This document shows positions 23,372-31,807 of a DNA stretch of 64,000 nt, piece by piece. A program made the position numbers and the translations under genes. The notes beneath the pieces were generated by a model, which ran no database searches, was not told where the DNA came from, and saw nothing but the letters and a program-made list of their open reading frames with translations. The stretch's first letter is position 1; each line of letters begins with the position of its first letter. The stretch comes from Streptomyces radicis (GTDB taxonomy: Bacteria > Actinomycetota > Actinomycetes > Streptomycetales > Streptomycetaceae): positions 1 through 64,000 of the forward strand of contig NZ_RBDY01000012.1 of assembly GCF_003626575.1 (NCBI RefSeq). Reading direction: 5' to 3'.

Positions 23372-24858
23372 CGGCTATCCCTTTCGGTGTCGTCCTCGGA
23401 GCCCTGGCCTGACGGGTCGTGGCCGGTGGAAAGCTCGTGGCCGTCGGGCAGGTCGTGTCCGTCGTCGACACCGTCGTCGACACCGTCGTCGACCGAGCCG
23501 CCCGCCGAGTCGCCCTCGTCGGGGCTGACCGCCCGGCCCTTGGCCATCCCGCGCTGGAGCGCGCCCATGCGGGCCGCCGCCTCGTCGGGATCGCGGAAGC
23601 GCCGGTCGGCCGCGCCGCCGGAGGCGCCTGGGGCAGCCGTGCGGCGGGAGCGCGCGGGGCGCGCGGGCCGCTCCCACTCCTCGTCCGCACGCCGGTGCCG
23701 ACGCTGCGGCAGCGGGGGCGTGCTCGCCCCCGGGCCGACCGCGGCGGCGGGCCGCGCGGGGCGGGCCGCCGGGGCGGGCACGGGCAGCTCGTCCTCGTCC
23801 GCCTCGGCCAGCAGCTCACTCGGCACGAACACGACCGCCTTCACCCCCGCGTACTGCGACGGCTCGACGGAGACGCCGATCCCGAACTGGCGACACAGCT
23901 CCCCCATGGCCGCGAACCCCGACCTCGGGGGGTCGCCGAGCTCGGCGAGGTGGATCTGGTCGCTGCCCGACAGCAACCGCCGCGCCCAGCCGAACTCGTC
24001 GGCGTTCATCCCGATGCCCGCGTCGTTCACCACGATCACCGCGCCATTGTGCGCCTGGTGCAGCGAGACCTCGACCGGCAGTGAACCGTGCGAGTGATAC
24101 ACGGCGTTGGCCATCAGCTCCGCCACGATGATCGCCACCGGCTCGGCGGCGCGGTCCACGACGGCCACCGCGCGCGGCAGGTGGTCGACGATCTGCACGC
24201 GCTCGTAGCTGGGGATGCGGGAGCTCGCGCCCATCACCAGCGCGCGCAGCGGCGACTTGGTGCGGACGAGGCCCGCGCCGGCGCCGCACACCACACGCGT
24301 CACCTGGAGGCGGCGCAGGATCTGCTCGTTCAGATAGTCGAGGGCGGACAGCTGCTCCGCCAGGTCGGGGTCGTCGTACTTGTGGAGGAGCTCGTCCACC
24401 GTGGTCTGCATCTGATAGCACATGGTCTGGAGCTTGGTCGTGGCGCCGCGCATCGCCGCCTGGGCCGCGCCGTCCACCCGCCGCCGCTCGCTGACCAGCG
24501 CGTCCGACACACCCGACACCACCGAGGCGAGCGCCTTGCCGCCCGCGCTCTCCTTGAGGTTGGCGTGCAGCGGCTCGGGCACCTTCACATGGGAGTGCCG
24601 CAGCGCCTTGGCCACCGCGGGCAGCCGCTTCACGGCGAGGTGCTCGGCCTCCTCGGCCAGCATCCGCTCACGGCCCAGCAGCTCGGCGACCTGGCCGCGC
24701 AGCGCGTCGAGCTCGGCCTCCACGGCCGAGAAGTGCTGCCGCTGACGGGCGTCGGCGCGGCGTTGGCTCCTTCGCTGGCGCAGCCAAAGCCCCGCGAGCA
24801 CCACCGCGAGCGCGCTGCCGACCATCAGACAGACGGCCCATGCCGCCGGTATCTCCAT
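23368..24858 (-). CDS. cvnA: conservon sensor histidine-kinase-like ATPase
   Basis: A 496-residue membrane protein. Residues 7-25 are a single transmembrane helix (AVCLMVGSALAVVLAGLWL), then a long coiled coil, and a HATPase domain with N-box ELMANAVYHS and G-box NDAGIGM. The C-terminal 150 residues are acidic and Pro-Ala-rich and include three V-D-D-G repeats encoded by a 12-base repeat (about 23460-23500). There is only a very short extracytoplasmic part, so sensing is probably at or inside the membrane. GAGGTG precedes the ATG at 24858. It heads the cvnABCDEF operon. Confidence 0.9.
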   Translation of the reverse strand: MEIPAAWAVCLMVGSALAVVLAGLWLRQRRSQRRADARQRQHFSAVEAELDALRGQVAELLGRERMLAEEAEHLAVKRLPAVAKALRHSHVKVPEPLHANLKESAGGKALASVVSGVSDALVSERRRVDGAAQAAMRGATTKLQTMCYQMQTTVDELLHKYDDPDLAEQLSALDYLNEQILRRLQVTRVVCGAGAGLVRTKSPLRALVMGASSRIPSYERVQIVDHLPRAVAVVDRAAEPVAIIVAELMANAVYHSHGSLPVEVSLHQAHNGAVIVVNDAGIGMNADEFGWARRLLSGSDQIHLAELGDPPRSGFAAMGELCRQFGIGVSVEPSQYAGVKAVVFVPSELLAEADEDELPVPAPAARPARPAAAVGPGASTPPLPQRRHRRADEEWERPARPARSRRTAAPGASGGAADRRFRDPDEAAARMGALQRGMAKGRAVSPDEGDSAGGSVDDGVDDGVDDGHDLPDGHELSTGHDPSGQGSEDDTERDSR

Positions 24859-25050
24859 TCGCGTGCACCTCAATACCGTTGGGGCGAACCCGGGGAGGAG
24901 CGGGCGCACAGCGTGGCACCGTGCGGGCGCCAAACCTCCGAGGTCTTCGGCTTGTTGCTCGATCCGCAGAAGCGGGCAGGCGGCAGTCAAGCAGGCGCCG
25001 ATGTCACTCCGCAAGCGGAAGGCGTGACAATCGGTAGGTAGGGTGAAGCC

Positions 25051-26799
25051 GTGCCAACCGACACACGAAAGTCCGCCTGGCGTGTATTGCTCGGGTATGT
25101 GCGCCCCCATCGCGGGGCGCTGGCCGTGGGCGCGCTGCTCTCCCTGACCATGGGCGCCACCGGCCTCGCGCTGCCGCTCGTCGCCCAGGACCTGATCGGG
25201 AGCCTCTCCCAGGACGAGTCCATCTCCGGCGCGTTGATGCTGCTCAGCGCCCTGGTGCTGGCGAACGCCGTGATCGGCGCCCTCGGCGGCTACGTCCTCC
25301 AGCGCACGGCCGAGTCGGTCGTCCTCACCGCGCGCCGCTCGTTGACGTCGTACCTGATGCGGCTGCGTATCTCCGCGGTGGACGCGAGCGAGCCCGGCGA
25401 CCTGCTGGCGCGGGCCACGTCCGACACGACGCTGCTGCGGGCCATGACGACCGAGTCGTTGATCGGCTTCGGAACGGGCGGTCTCACGCTGGTCGCGACG
25501 CTCGTGATGATGGCCCTGGTCGATGCCGTGCTGCTGCTGGTGACCCTGGGCGTCATCGTGGTGACGGGCGTCGTGATCGGCTTGATCGTGCCGGTCATCA
25601 ACCGCGCCAGCAAGCGCGCGCAGGACTCCGTCGGCGAGATGGGCGCGGCGTTGGAGCGGGTGCTCGGCGCGCTCCGCACGGTCAAGGCGTCGAGCGCCGA
25701 GGAACGCGAGCGGCGCGCGGTGCACGCGGCGGCCGAGGAGTCGTGGCGCGCGAGCGTGCGGGCGGCCAAGTGGCGCGCGCTGGCCGGGAACACCGCGGGC
25801 CTGTCGACGCAGGTGGCGTTCATCACGGTGCTCGCGGTCGGCGGGGCGCGGGTGGCGACCGGGGCGATCGACGTGGGCGCGCTGGTGGCGTTCCTCCTGT
25901 ATGTCTTCTATCTCATGGCGCCGATCCAGGAGGTGGTGAGCGCCATCACGCAGTACCAGGTGGGCTCCGCGGCGATCAGCCGCATCCAGGAGGTGCGGGA
26001 GCTGCCGAGCGAGCCGGAGCGGACGGCCGCGCCGCCGCTGCCCACCGGGGAGGAGAAGCCCGCTTCGGTGGCGTTCCGGGACGTCCACTTCCGCTACACG
26101 CCCGAGCTGCCGCCGGTGCACCACGGGGTGACGTTCGAGATACCGCCGCGCGGGATGACGGCGTTCGTGGGCCCCTCGGGCGCGGGCAAGACGACGGTGT
26201 TCTCGCTGATCGAGCGCTTCTACGACGCGACCGATGGGCGCGTGCTGGTCGACGGGCGCGACGTGGGTGAGTGGGACGTGGCCGAGCTACGGGCGCAGAT
26301 CGGCTATGTGGAGCAGGACGCGCCGGTGCTCTCGGGCTCGCTGCGCGACAACCTCCTGTTCGGCGCGCCCGACGCGACGGACGAGGCGGTGGCGGGGGCG
26401 CTGGCGACGACGCGCCTCGAGGACCTGGTGCGGCGGCTCCCCGACGGCCTTGAGACGCTGGTGGGCCACCGCGGCACGAAGCTGTCGGGCGGCGAACGCC
26501 AACGCGTCGCGATCGCCCGCGCGTTGCTGCGGCGCCCGCGGCTGCTGCTGCTCGACGAGGCGACGTCGCAGCTCGACGCGGTCAACGAGGCGGCCCTGCG
26601 CGACGCGGTGACGGCCGCGGCCCGCGACACGACGGTCCTGGTGGTGGCGCACCGTCTTTCGACGGTGACGTCGGCGGACCGGATCGTGGTGATGGACGCG
26701 GGGCGCGTGCTCGCGGTGGGGACCCACGGGGAGTTGGTGGCGGGCAGCGAGCTCTACGCGGAGCTGGCTGCGACGCAGTTCTTGACGGCCAGCGCGTAG
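25051..26799 (+). CDS. ABC exporter, fused permease and ATPase
   Basis: A 582-residue half-transporter that would work as a homodimer. The N-terminal 320 residues hold about six transmembrane helices (GALAVGALLSLTMGATGLAL onwards; LVTLGVIVVTGVVIGLIVPV; VGALVAFLLYVFYLMAPIQE). The ATPase follows with Walker A GPSGAGKTT, Q-loop GYVEQDAPV, signature LSGGERQR, Walker B LLLLDEATS and H-loop VAHRLSTV. It belongs to the lipid/multidrug MsbA-like group. A GTG at 25051 is used; a weak gtagggtgaa precedes. It is divergent from cvnA and convergent on the palindromic array. Confidence 0.93.
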   Translation: MPTDTRKSAWRVLLGYVRPHRGALAVGALLSLTMGATGLALPLVAQDLIGSLSQDESISGALMLLSALVLANAVIGALGGYVLQRTAESVVLTARRSLTSYLMRLRISAVDASEPGDLLARATSDTTLLRAMTTESLIGFGTGGLTLVATLVMMALVDAVLLLVTLGVIVVTGVVIGLIVPVINRASKRAQDSVGEMGAALERVLGALRTVKASSAEERERRAVHAAAEESWRASVRAAKWRALAGNTAGLSTQVAFITVLAVGGARVATGAIDVGALVAFLLYVFYLMAPIQEVVSAITQYQVGSAAISRIQEVRELPSEPERTAAPPLPTGEEKPASVAFRDVHFRYTPELPPVHHGVTFEIPPRGMTAFVGPSGAGKTTVFSLIERFYDATDGRVLVDGRDVGEWDVAELRAQIGYVEQDAPVLSGSLRDNLLFGAPDATDEAVAGALATTRLEDLVRRLPDGLETLVGHRGTKLSGGERQRVAIARALLRRPRLLLLDEATSQLDAVNEAALRDAVTAAARDTTVLVVAHRLSTVTSADRIVVMDAGRVLAVGTHGELVAGSELYAELAATQFLTASA

Positions 26800-27320
26800 C
26801 GCCTCCGGCGCGGTTTGCGGGTTTCGCCTTCGGCGGGGGTGGTGCGGGGTCGCCTCCGGCGCGGTACGGCGCGCCTTCGGCGCGGGGGTGGTGCGGGCCG
26901 TTGCCCGAGCGCGGGCCCGGGCGCTCCGCGCCGGGGTGTCCCCACCCACCCGCCCCTTTTCGGCGCTTCGCGCCGGGGGGCCGCCTTCGGCGGTCGTGGT
27001 CCGGCCGTGGCCCCGGGCACTCCGCAGGACGGCGCGCGCCACCCCCTCGCCGTAGGCGAAAAAGGGTGGGTGGGGACCCCCCCGGGGCCCGCGGCCGGAC
27101 AACGGCCCGCACCGCCCCCGCGCCGCAGGCGCAACCCCCGGCGCGAAGCGCCCGGCGCAACCACGGCGCGAAGCGCCGTGAAAAGGGTGGGTGGGTGGGG
27201 ACAACCCGGCGCGAAGCGCCCGGGCCCGCAGGCGAACCACGGCCCGCACCACCCACCGCGCCGCAGGCGCGTCGGACCGCGCCGGAGGCGGCCCGCACCA
27301 CCACCGCGCCGAAGGCGCGC
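26799..27320. repeat. composite palindromic array between convergent genes
   Basis: This 520-base gene-free stretch is built of more than a dozen mini-hairpins with three-base loops, of the forms GCGCC-TTC-GGCGC, CGCC-TCC-GGCG, GGCGC-GAA-GCGCC and GCGCC-GCA-GGCGC (for example 26799-26811, 26871-26883, 27140-27152, 27165-27177, 27208-27220, 27258-27270, 27306-27318). Longer modules are also inverted: ccccacccaccc...cctttt (about 26940-26960) against aaaagggtgggtgg... (27059-27077 and 27181-27200), and ggtgcgggccgtt (26890-26902) against aacggcccgcacc (27101-27113). It separates a rightward ABC gene from the leftward Tad operon end, so it could terminate both. Confidence 0.75.
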
Positions 27321-27323
27321 GCT

Positions 27324-30167
27324 CTACCCTGCGGGAGGCAGATCCCGCCACCCCGGGTGGATCTCGTCGAGGAGGGACTCCGTTGCCGCGGGCAGGGGTT
27401 GGGCCGGGCCGAAGAGGTGCGCGTGGTGGCCGAGCAGCCAGCTGGTCGCGCCCGCGAGCCACTCCTCGCGCCCCGTCGCGTGCGCCGCGCGCAGAAGCTC
27501 GTTCCACAGCCGCTCGTCCGCGGGGGCGGACGCCAGCGCCGTGCGGATCGCCGTGTAGGCCCCCTGCGCGTCGCCCGCCTTGCGCTGCTCCGCCGCCAGC
27601 GTCAGCGCCAACTCCGCGACCACCAAGGGGTATTGCGCGTCCACGATCTCGTGGACCAGCCAGCCGTAGCGTTCGCGCCGCTCGGCGAGCAGGGGGCCGC
27701 GGGCGAGGGTGAGGGCCTCGGTGAGGCGGCGCAGGCGCTCGTCCGCGGCCAGGCGGCCGCCCCGCACCACCGTGTCGTGGTGAAGCGCCGTGAGCCGGTC
27801 CCAGTCGGAGCCGATCGTGGGCGCCAGGGTCAGGCGCCCGTCCGGCTCGGCCACCAGGTGCGGGCCGAGCCAGGCCCGCAGGCGGCCCGTGAACGCCTCG
27901 CGCACGTCGTCCGTCACCCCGCGCGGCCACAGCGCCGCGCCGAGGACGCGCGGGTGCACGCCCTCGCGGTGGAGCAGCAGCAACGCCAGTGCCTCGCGGA
28001 GCTGTTCGGCGCGCTCGGGCTCGGGCTCGGGGAGCCCGGCGATCTCGTAGGCGCCCATCAGCCGGATGGCCACCTCGGGCGTGGCGGGCGTCGGCGCGCG
28101 TTCCTCGTCGGGGGCGTCGCCGCCCCTGGTGAGGCCCGCGAACAGCTCGACCACCGCCGCGCGTCCGGCGGCGGGCAGCTGCTGGGCGGCGAGCTCGAGT
28201 CCCATCACCGGCTCGCGCAGCCGCCCTTCGTCGGTGATCTCGAACTGCCAGGCGGTGCCGGGGAGTCCGGGCTTGTCGGCGGCGACGACATAGCCGATGC
28301 CGACCTGGGCGGAGACGGTGGCCAACGCGCCGAGCCGTTCGGCCTCTTCGGCCGTCGGCGGCGTTCCGATCAGGACCAGGTGCGCGGCGGCGCCGGTGCG
28401 GCGGTTCATGCGCAGGCGGGTCTCGTTCTCCATGACCTCCAGAAGACCCGTCATATCGGCGAGATGGCGGACGCGGGTGGGGGCGAGGGGGATCAGGTCG
28501 TCGCCGAAGCCGACGAGGGTGACGGTCATGCGGTCCGACCAGCCGCTGGTGGCGAGTTCGGCGGCGAGGGAGGCAAGGACGGCGTCGCGCCGGTGGGGCT
28601 CGCCGGTGACGGCGACCGCGCCGGGGACGGCCTCCAGGTTGAGCAGCAGCCGGAGTTGGTCGCGCGTGCCGAGGCTGACCAGCCCCGGGTAGGGGGCCTC
28701 GGCGCTCGTCTCGCCCTGGGGGACGTCGTTCTCGTAGATCGTCCAGTAGGTCTCGTCGGCGCTGGTGCCCCAGGGCGCGGGCGGGCGGCCCGCGGGTGCG
28801 GCGAGTTGGAGGTGGAGGGTGCTCTCGCCGAGCCAGGCGGCGTAGACGGGCGGCAGCGGCTTGCCGTCGGCGTCGAGGGCGGCGGCCAGGTGGCGCAGGG
28901 CGCGGTCGAGGAACGCGACGGAGCGGGGCGCGGCGCCGACCAGGAGCGCGTCGCGGGCCGCGGCGGCCTCGCGGGTGCCGGGGGCGAGGCCGTCGCCGAC
29001 GCCGCGGCGGAGGGCTCCGGCGGCGGACTGCCACAGCGCGGCGCGGCGGGTGCGGCCGAGCGCGACCAGCAGGCCCGCGGCGAGCAGGGGCGCGCAGAGC
29101 AGCGCCTCGGACAGGCCCAACCCGCCGTCGGAGTCGGCCACTTCGGCCTCGGGCCGTTCCTCGGAAGGGACGGTACCTCCGCCGCCGCCGCTCGGCGGCA
29201 GCGGGCGCCCTGGACCGTCCTCCTCTGGCTCGTCCGACTCGTCGGGCTCCTCGGGCGGCGGCTGGGGGGCGAGCGGCGCGCCGCCGCCCGTCTCGTGGTA
29301 CTCCTCGATCTCCGCGGCCTCTTCGGCGGTGAGCTGGTCCGACTGCCCCGGCAGCTCGACCAGTTCGCCGCCGTGGGCGTCGGCGGGCATCTCCAGGATC
29401 CAGCCGGGCCTGATGAGGCTGGCCTCGGTGAGGCGTGAACCGTCGGGCTGCACACGGTCCTTGTTGAGCTGGAAGATCTCCCGGTAGCGCAGCCCGTCGT
29501 CCAGGTGGCGCTCGGCGACGCCCCACAGCGTGTCGTGGTGGCGGCCCTCGGGCGGCTGGATGCGGTAGAACTTGGTGGCGTCGGCGGGCGCCGTGGGCGT
29601 GACCGCGGCCGGGTCGCCCGACTCGGATGACTGGAGCGTGCCCAACTCCCCGGCGGCGGGCCGGTCGTCCATCATCTTGCCGGGTCCGTCGGGCGCCGAG
29701 CGCGCGACCACGCCGGGGATCCGCTCGGCGGAGGCCACCACGTTCGCCTGCCCCGGCCCGTGCCCGCCGGGTCCCAACTGGCTGAGCCCCGGCGTCAACG
29801 ACGCGGCGGCCGAGGTCAACAGCAGGACGGCGCCGACGAGTTGGCGCGCGAGCAGCTGGCTTGGCCCGGCCCCTGGCACCCGGCGCGGGATGCCGACGCC
29901 GGAGATCGCGGCGGCGGCCTCGACCAGGACGCACGCCGTGAACTGCGCCCAGGCCACCCAGACCAGCACGGCGAGCACCTTGAGGAACGCGTCCGAGCTG
30001 ATCTCGTCGGTCAGCATGTCGAGGCTGGGCGCCGACGACGGCAGCGGCCAGCCGATGAGGCTCGCCAGCGCGAGCGGAACGCCGACGACCAGCGCGAGCA
30101 GGGCGATGAAGGCGACCAGCGCCCTGAGCACGTCGCCCGCGCCGCGCCCGGTTCTCACCTGAGCCAT
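27324..30167 (-). CDS. large membrane protein with LysM and BTAD-like domains, Tad operon
   Basis: A 947-residue protein starting MAQVRTGRGAGDVLRAL. Three transmembrane helices lie in the first 160 residues (LVAFIALLALVVGVPLALAS; VLAVLVWVAWAQFTACVLV; LVGAVLLLTSAAASL), then a LysM-like domain (FYRIQPPEGRHHDTLWGVAE ... LIRPGWILEMP), an acidic Pro-rich linker, a fourth helix (LLCAPLLAAGLLVALG), a long cytoplasmic region, and a C-terminal bacterial transcriptional activator domain (VAIRLMGAYEIAGLP, LGAALWPRGV, YGWLVHEIVDAQYPLVVAEL). LysM suggests peptidoglycan contact, and BTAD is usually found in SARP regulators. It ends the Tad operon and may link pilus state to regulation or scaffold it at the envelope. 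The mechanism is not known. Confidence 0.85.
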   Translation of the reverse strand: MAQVRTGRGAGDVLRALVAFIALLALVVGVPLALASLIGWPLPSSAPSLDMLTDEISSDAFLKVLAVLVWVAWAQFTACVLVEAAAAISGVGIPRRVPGAGPSQLLARQLVGAVLLLTSAAASLTPGLSQLGPGGHGPGQANVVASAERIPGVVARSAPDGPGKMMDDRPAAGELGTLQSSESGDPAAVTPTAPADATKFYRIQPPEGRHHDTLWGVAERHLDDGLRYREIFQLNKDRVQPDGSRLTEASLIRPGWILEMPADAHGGELVELPGQSDQLTAEEAAEIEEYHETGGGAPLAPQPPPEEPDESDEPEEDGPGRPLPPSGGGGGTVPSEERPEAEVADSDGGLGLSEALLCAPLLAAGLLVALGRTRRAALWQSAAGALRRGVGDGLAPGTREAAAARDALLVGAAPRSVAFLDRALRHLAAALDADGKPLPPVYAAWLGESTLHLQLAAPAGRPPAPWGTSADETYWTIYENDVPQGETSAEAPYPGLVSLGTRDQLRLLLNLEAVPGAVAVTGEPHRRDAVLASLAAELATSGWSDRMTVTLVGFGDDLIPLAPTRVRHLADMTGLLEVMENETRLRMNRRTGAAAHLVLIGTPPTAEEAERLGALATVSAQVGIGYVVAADKPGLPGTAWQFEITDEGRLREPVMGLELAAQQLPAAGRAAVVELFAGLTRGGDAPDEERAPTPATPEVAIRLMGAYEIAGLPEPEPERAEQLREALALLLLHREGVHPRVLGAALWPRGVTDDVREAFTGRLRAWLGPHLVAEPDGRLTLAPTIGSDWDRLTALHHDTVVRGGRLAADERLRRLTEALTLARGPLLAERRERYGWLVHEIVDAQYPLVVAELALTLAAEQRKAGDAQGAYTAIRTALASAPADERLWNELLRAAHATGREEWLAGATSWLLGHHAHLFGPAQPLPAATESLLDEIHPGWRDLPPAG

Positions 30168-30223
30168 GTCGTTCCTCTCAGCGATCTTTCGGCGGCCTCT
30201 CAGCCGATCTCTCAGTCGGCCTC

Positions 30224-30661
30224 TCAGCCGGTCTGGGCCTCGGCCGTCGCCGTTCCCCACACGGTGAGGGGGCGGTCGTGGACGAGGCCGGTGAAGATGG
30301 GGCGGTAGGTCAGCCTGATGCGGACGGTGACGCGGTTGACGGCTTCCTCCGAGCACTCGGCGGCGGCGATGTCGGCGGCCTCCATCCCGACGGAGGTGGC
30401 GTACTCGGTGACGCGCGCCTCGCAGTTGCCGAAGTTGATGGGGACCGGGCGCACGCCGTCGCGCAGCGCCTCGACGTCGAGGTCCTGCGCGGCATAACGG
30501 GCGGCCTGCTCGGCGATGTCGGCGGCCCGCTCGCGCTGCGAGATGGACAGGCCGCCGTCCACCACGAACGCGGCGAGGCCGAGCACCACGAGCGCGAAGA
30601 AGATCAGCGCGAGCGCGCCCGAGCCCCGGTCGTCACCCCGCCCTGTCAACCACCGTCTCAT
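30224..30661 (-). CDS. TadG-like pseudopilin / pilus assembly protein
   Basis: A 145-residue protein with an N-terminal DDRGSGALALIFFALVVLGLAAFVVDGG, the Gly-Ser cleavage-like site and hydrophobic helix of TadG-type (putative Flp pilus assembly) proteins. The rest is extracytoplasmic. Its ATG at 30661 overlaps the upstream TadE-like stop as ATGA. It is probably a minor pseudopilin in the membrane. It is 56 bases upstream of the LysM-BTAD gene. Confidence 0.8.
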   Translation of the reverse strand: MRRWLTGRGDDRGSGALALIFFALVVLGLAAFVVDGGLSISQRERAADIAEQAARYAAQDLDVEALRDGVRPVPINFGNCEARVTEYATSVGMEAADIAAAECSEEAVNRVTVRIRLTYRPIFTGLVHDRPLTVWGTATAEAQTG

Positions 30662-31083
30662 CCCGACCTCCGATAGGGGTCGATGGGCGAACTCGACGTC
30701 CCGCTCATCGTGTTGGTGACCGGGACGCCCAGCAGGTCGAGGCCGCGCACCCGGCATGTCACCTCGATGCCGAAGAGCGTGCCCGGCTGGTGACCCGGCG
30801 GGGTGGTGGCATCGACGCGCACCGTTCCGCCCACGCACACGTCGCCGAGCTGCGCCTCGGCCACCGCGCGCGCCTCGCGCATCGCCGCCTGTGTGCTGCG
30901 CTCCAGCGAGCCCGCGCGCGCCGCGTCCCTGGCCGCGCCGTTGACCGCGCCGCGCCCCGAGACCAGCTGGCCGAACGCGACGAGCACGAGGATGAACGCG
31001 ATGATCAGCGGCGCCAGGATCACCACCTCGACGGTCGTCATCCCGCGGTCGCCGCGGCCCGCCCGCAGTCCCACGCGTCGCAT
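30658..31083 (-). CDS. TadE-like pseudopilin
   Basis: A 141-residue protein with RGMTTVEVVILAPLIIAFILVLVAFG, the charged-Gly then Thr-x-Val-Glu helix characteristic of TadE proteins (the Glu five residues after cleavage is preserved). GRGAVNGAARDAARAGSLERS follows as in the family. ATG at 31083 lies 3 bases after the preceding gene's stop. Likely a minor pilin of the Flp system. Confidence 0.87.
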   Translation of the reverse strand: MRRVGLRAGRGDRGMTTVEVVILAPLIIAFILVLVAFGQLVSGRGAVNGAARDAARAGSLERSTQAAMREARAVAEAQLGDVCVGGTVRVDATTPPGHQPGTLFGIEVTCRVRGLDLLGVPVTNTMSGTSSSPIDPYRRSG

Positions 31084-31086
31084 CGT

Positions 31087-31524
31087 TCACTCCCCGTCCG
31101 GCACGAAACGTTCCACCGGGCCCTCGCTCGCCGCCTCGACCGTCAGGTCCATGCCGGGCAGGATCGACGGCACGTTCCCCACCACCTCGACGCGGACGGT
31201 GAACGCGGCGGGCCGCGCGGTCGTGACGTCGGGGCGCGCGGTGAACATGCCGGGCCCCAGCTGCTCGATGTACTCGTGCGCCTTGTCCTCGGCCTTGGCG
31301 CGCCAGCCGTCCGGGTCCGCGTCGGCCTCGGCGCGCGCGGTGCGGGCCCCGGCCTGGGCGGCGGCCTTGGCGACCTGCTCGGCGAACGAGTAGAGCGCGA
31401 ACTGCACCGCGCCGAAGATCATGAAGAACATCACCGGCGTGAGCACGACGAACTCGATCGCCGAACTGCCGCCGTCGGCCCCCTCGCCGACGCGGCGGCG
31501 CACGAACGCCGCGAGCCGCCGCAC
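31087..31524 (-). CDS. TadE-like pseudopilin
   Basis: A 145-residue protein with GGSSAIEFVVLTPVMFFMIFGAVQFALYSFAEQVAKAAAQAGA: a TadE-type N-terminal helix with the conserved Glu (AIEF), then a short extracytoplasmic domain. GTG at 31524 begins 2 bases after the flp stop. It is the second of two TadE-like minor pilins, which are likely to form a tip or assembly complex with Flp. Confidence 0.87.
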   Translation of the reverse strand: MRRLAAFVRRRVGEGADGGSSAIEFVVLTPVMFFMIFGAVQFALYSFAEQVAKAAAQAGARTARAEADADPDGWRAKAEDKAHEYIEQLGPGMFTARPDVTTARPAAFTVRVEVVGNVPSILPGMDLTVEAASEGPVERFVPDGE

Positions 31525-31526
31525 GG

Positions 31527-31760
31527 TCAGCAGTCTTGGAAGTCTTGGACGCCCTCGATGCAGTCGCTCACATCGTCGGCGCGGTCGTTCAGGGCGTTCA
31601 TGATCACCGCGGCCACGCCCGCGACCACGCCGACGACGATGGCGGCGATGATGACCCACTCGATCGCGGACGCGCCACGGTCGGTCTCGGCGGACCTGGC
31701 GCGCTCCACGCGGGCGCGCAGGTGCGCGATCAGGAAGTCCGTTACCGGATGACGAACCAT
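31527..31760 (-). CDS. flp: Flp-type major pilin precursor
   Basis: A 77-residue prepilin. An 18-residue-plus cytoplasmic leader (with ERARSAETDRG) precedes the cleavage-like Gly-Ala and the hydrophobic helix ASAIEWVIIAAIVVGVVAG, with the pilin Glu at position 5 of the mature part. The short C-terminus has two cysteines (SDCIEGVQDFQDC) that could form a disulfide. The ATG at 31760 has an ideal GGAGGT at 6 bases, stronger than its neighbours, as expected for the most abundant subunit. Confidence 0.9.
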   Translation of the reverse strand: MVRHPVTDFLIAHLRARVERARSAETDRGASAIEWVIIAAIVVGVVAGVAAVIMNALNDRADDVSDCIEGVQDFQDC

Positions 31761-31807
31761 GGTGCTACCTCCACGTGACGCCGGACGGGGGTGCGCTGCG
31801 GGGGACC

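Noticed and set aside
26799..27320. CRISPR array
   Set aside because: Repeats are short hairpins at irregular spacing with no unique spacers of constant length and no cas genes nearby.
26287..29934. Very long open frames in both directions across 26.3-30 kb
   Set aside because: They are stop-free by composition only. The real genes are the ABC exporter and the LysM-BTAD gene; the frames through 26800-27320 are Pro/Arg/Gly repeats produced by the hairpins.
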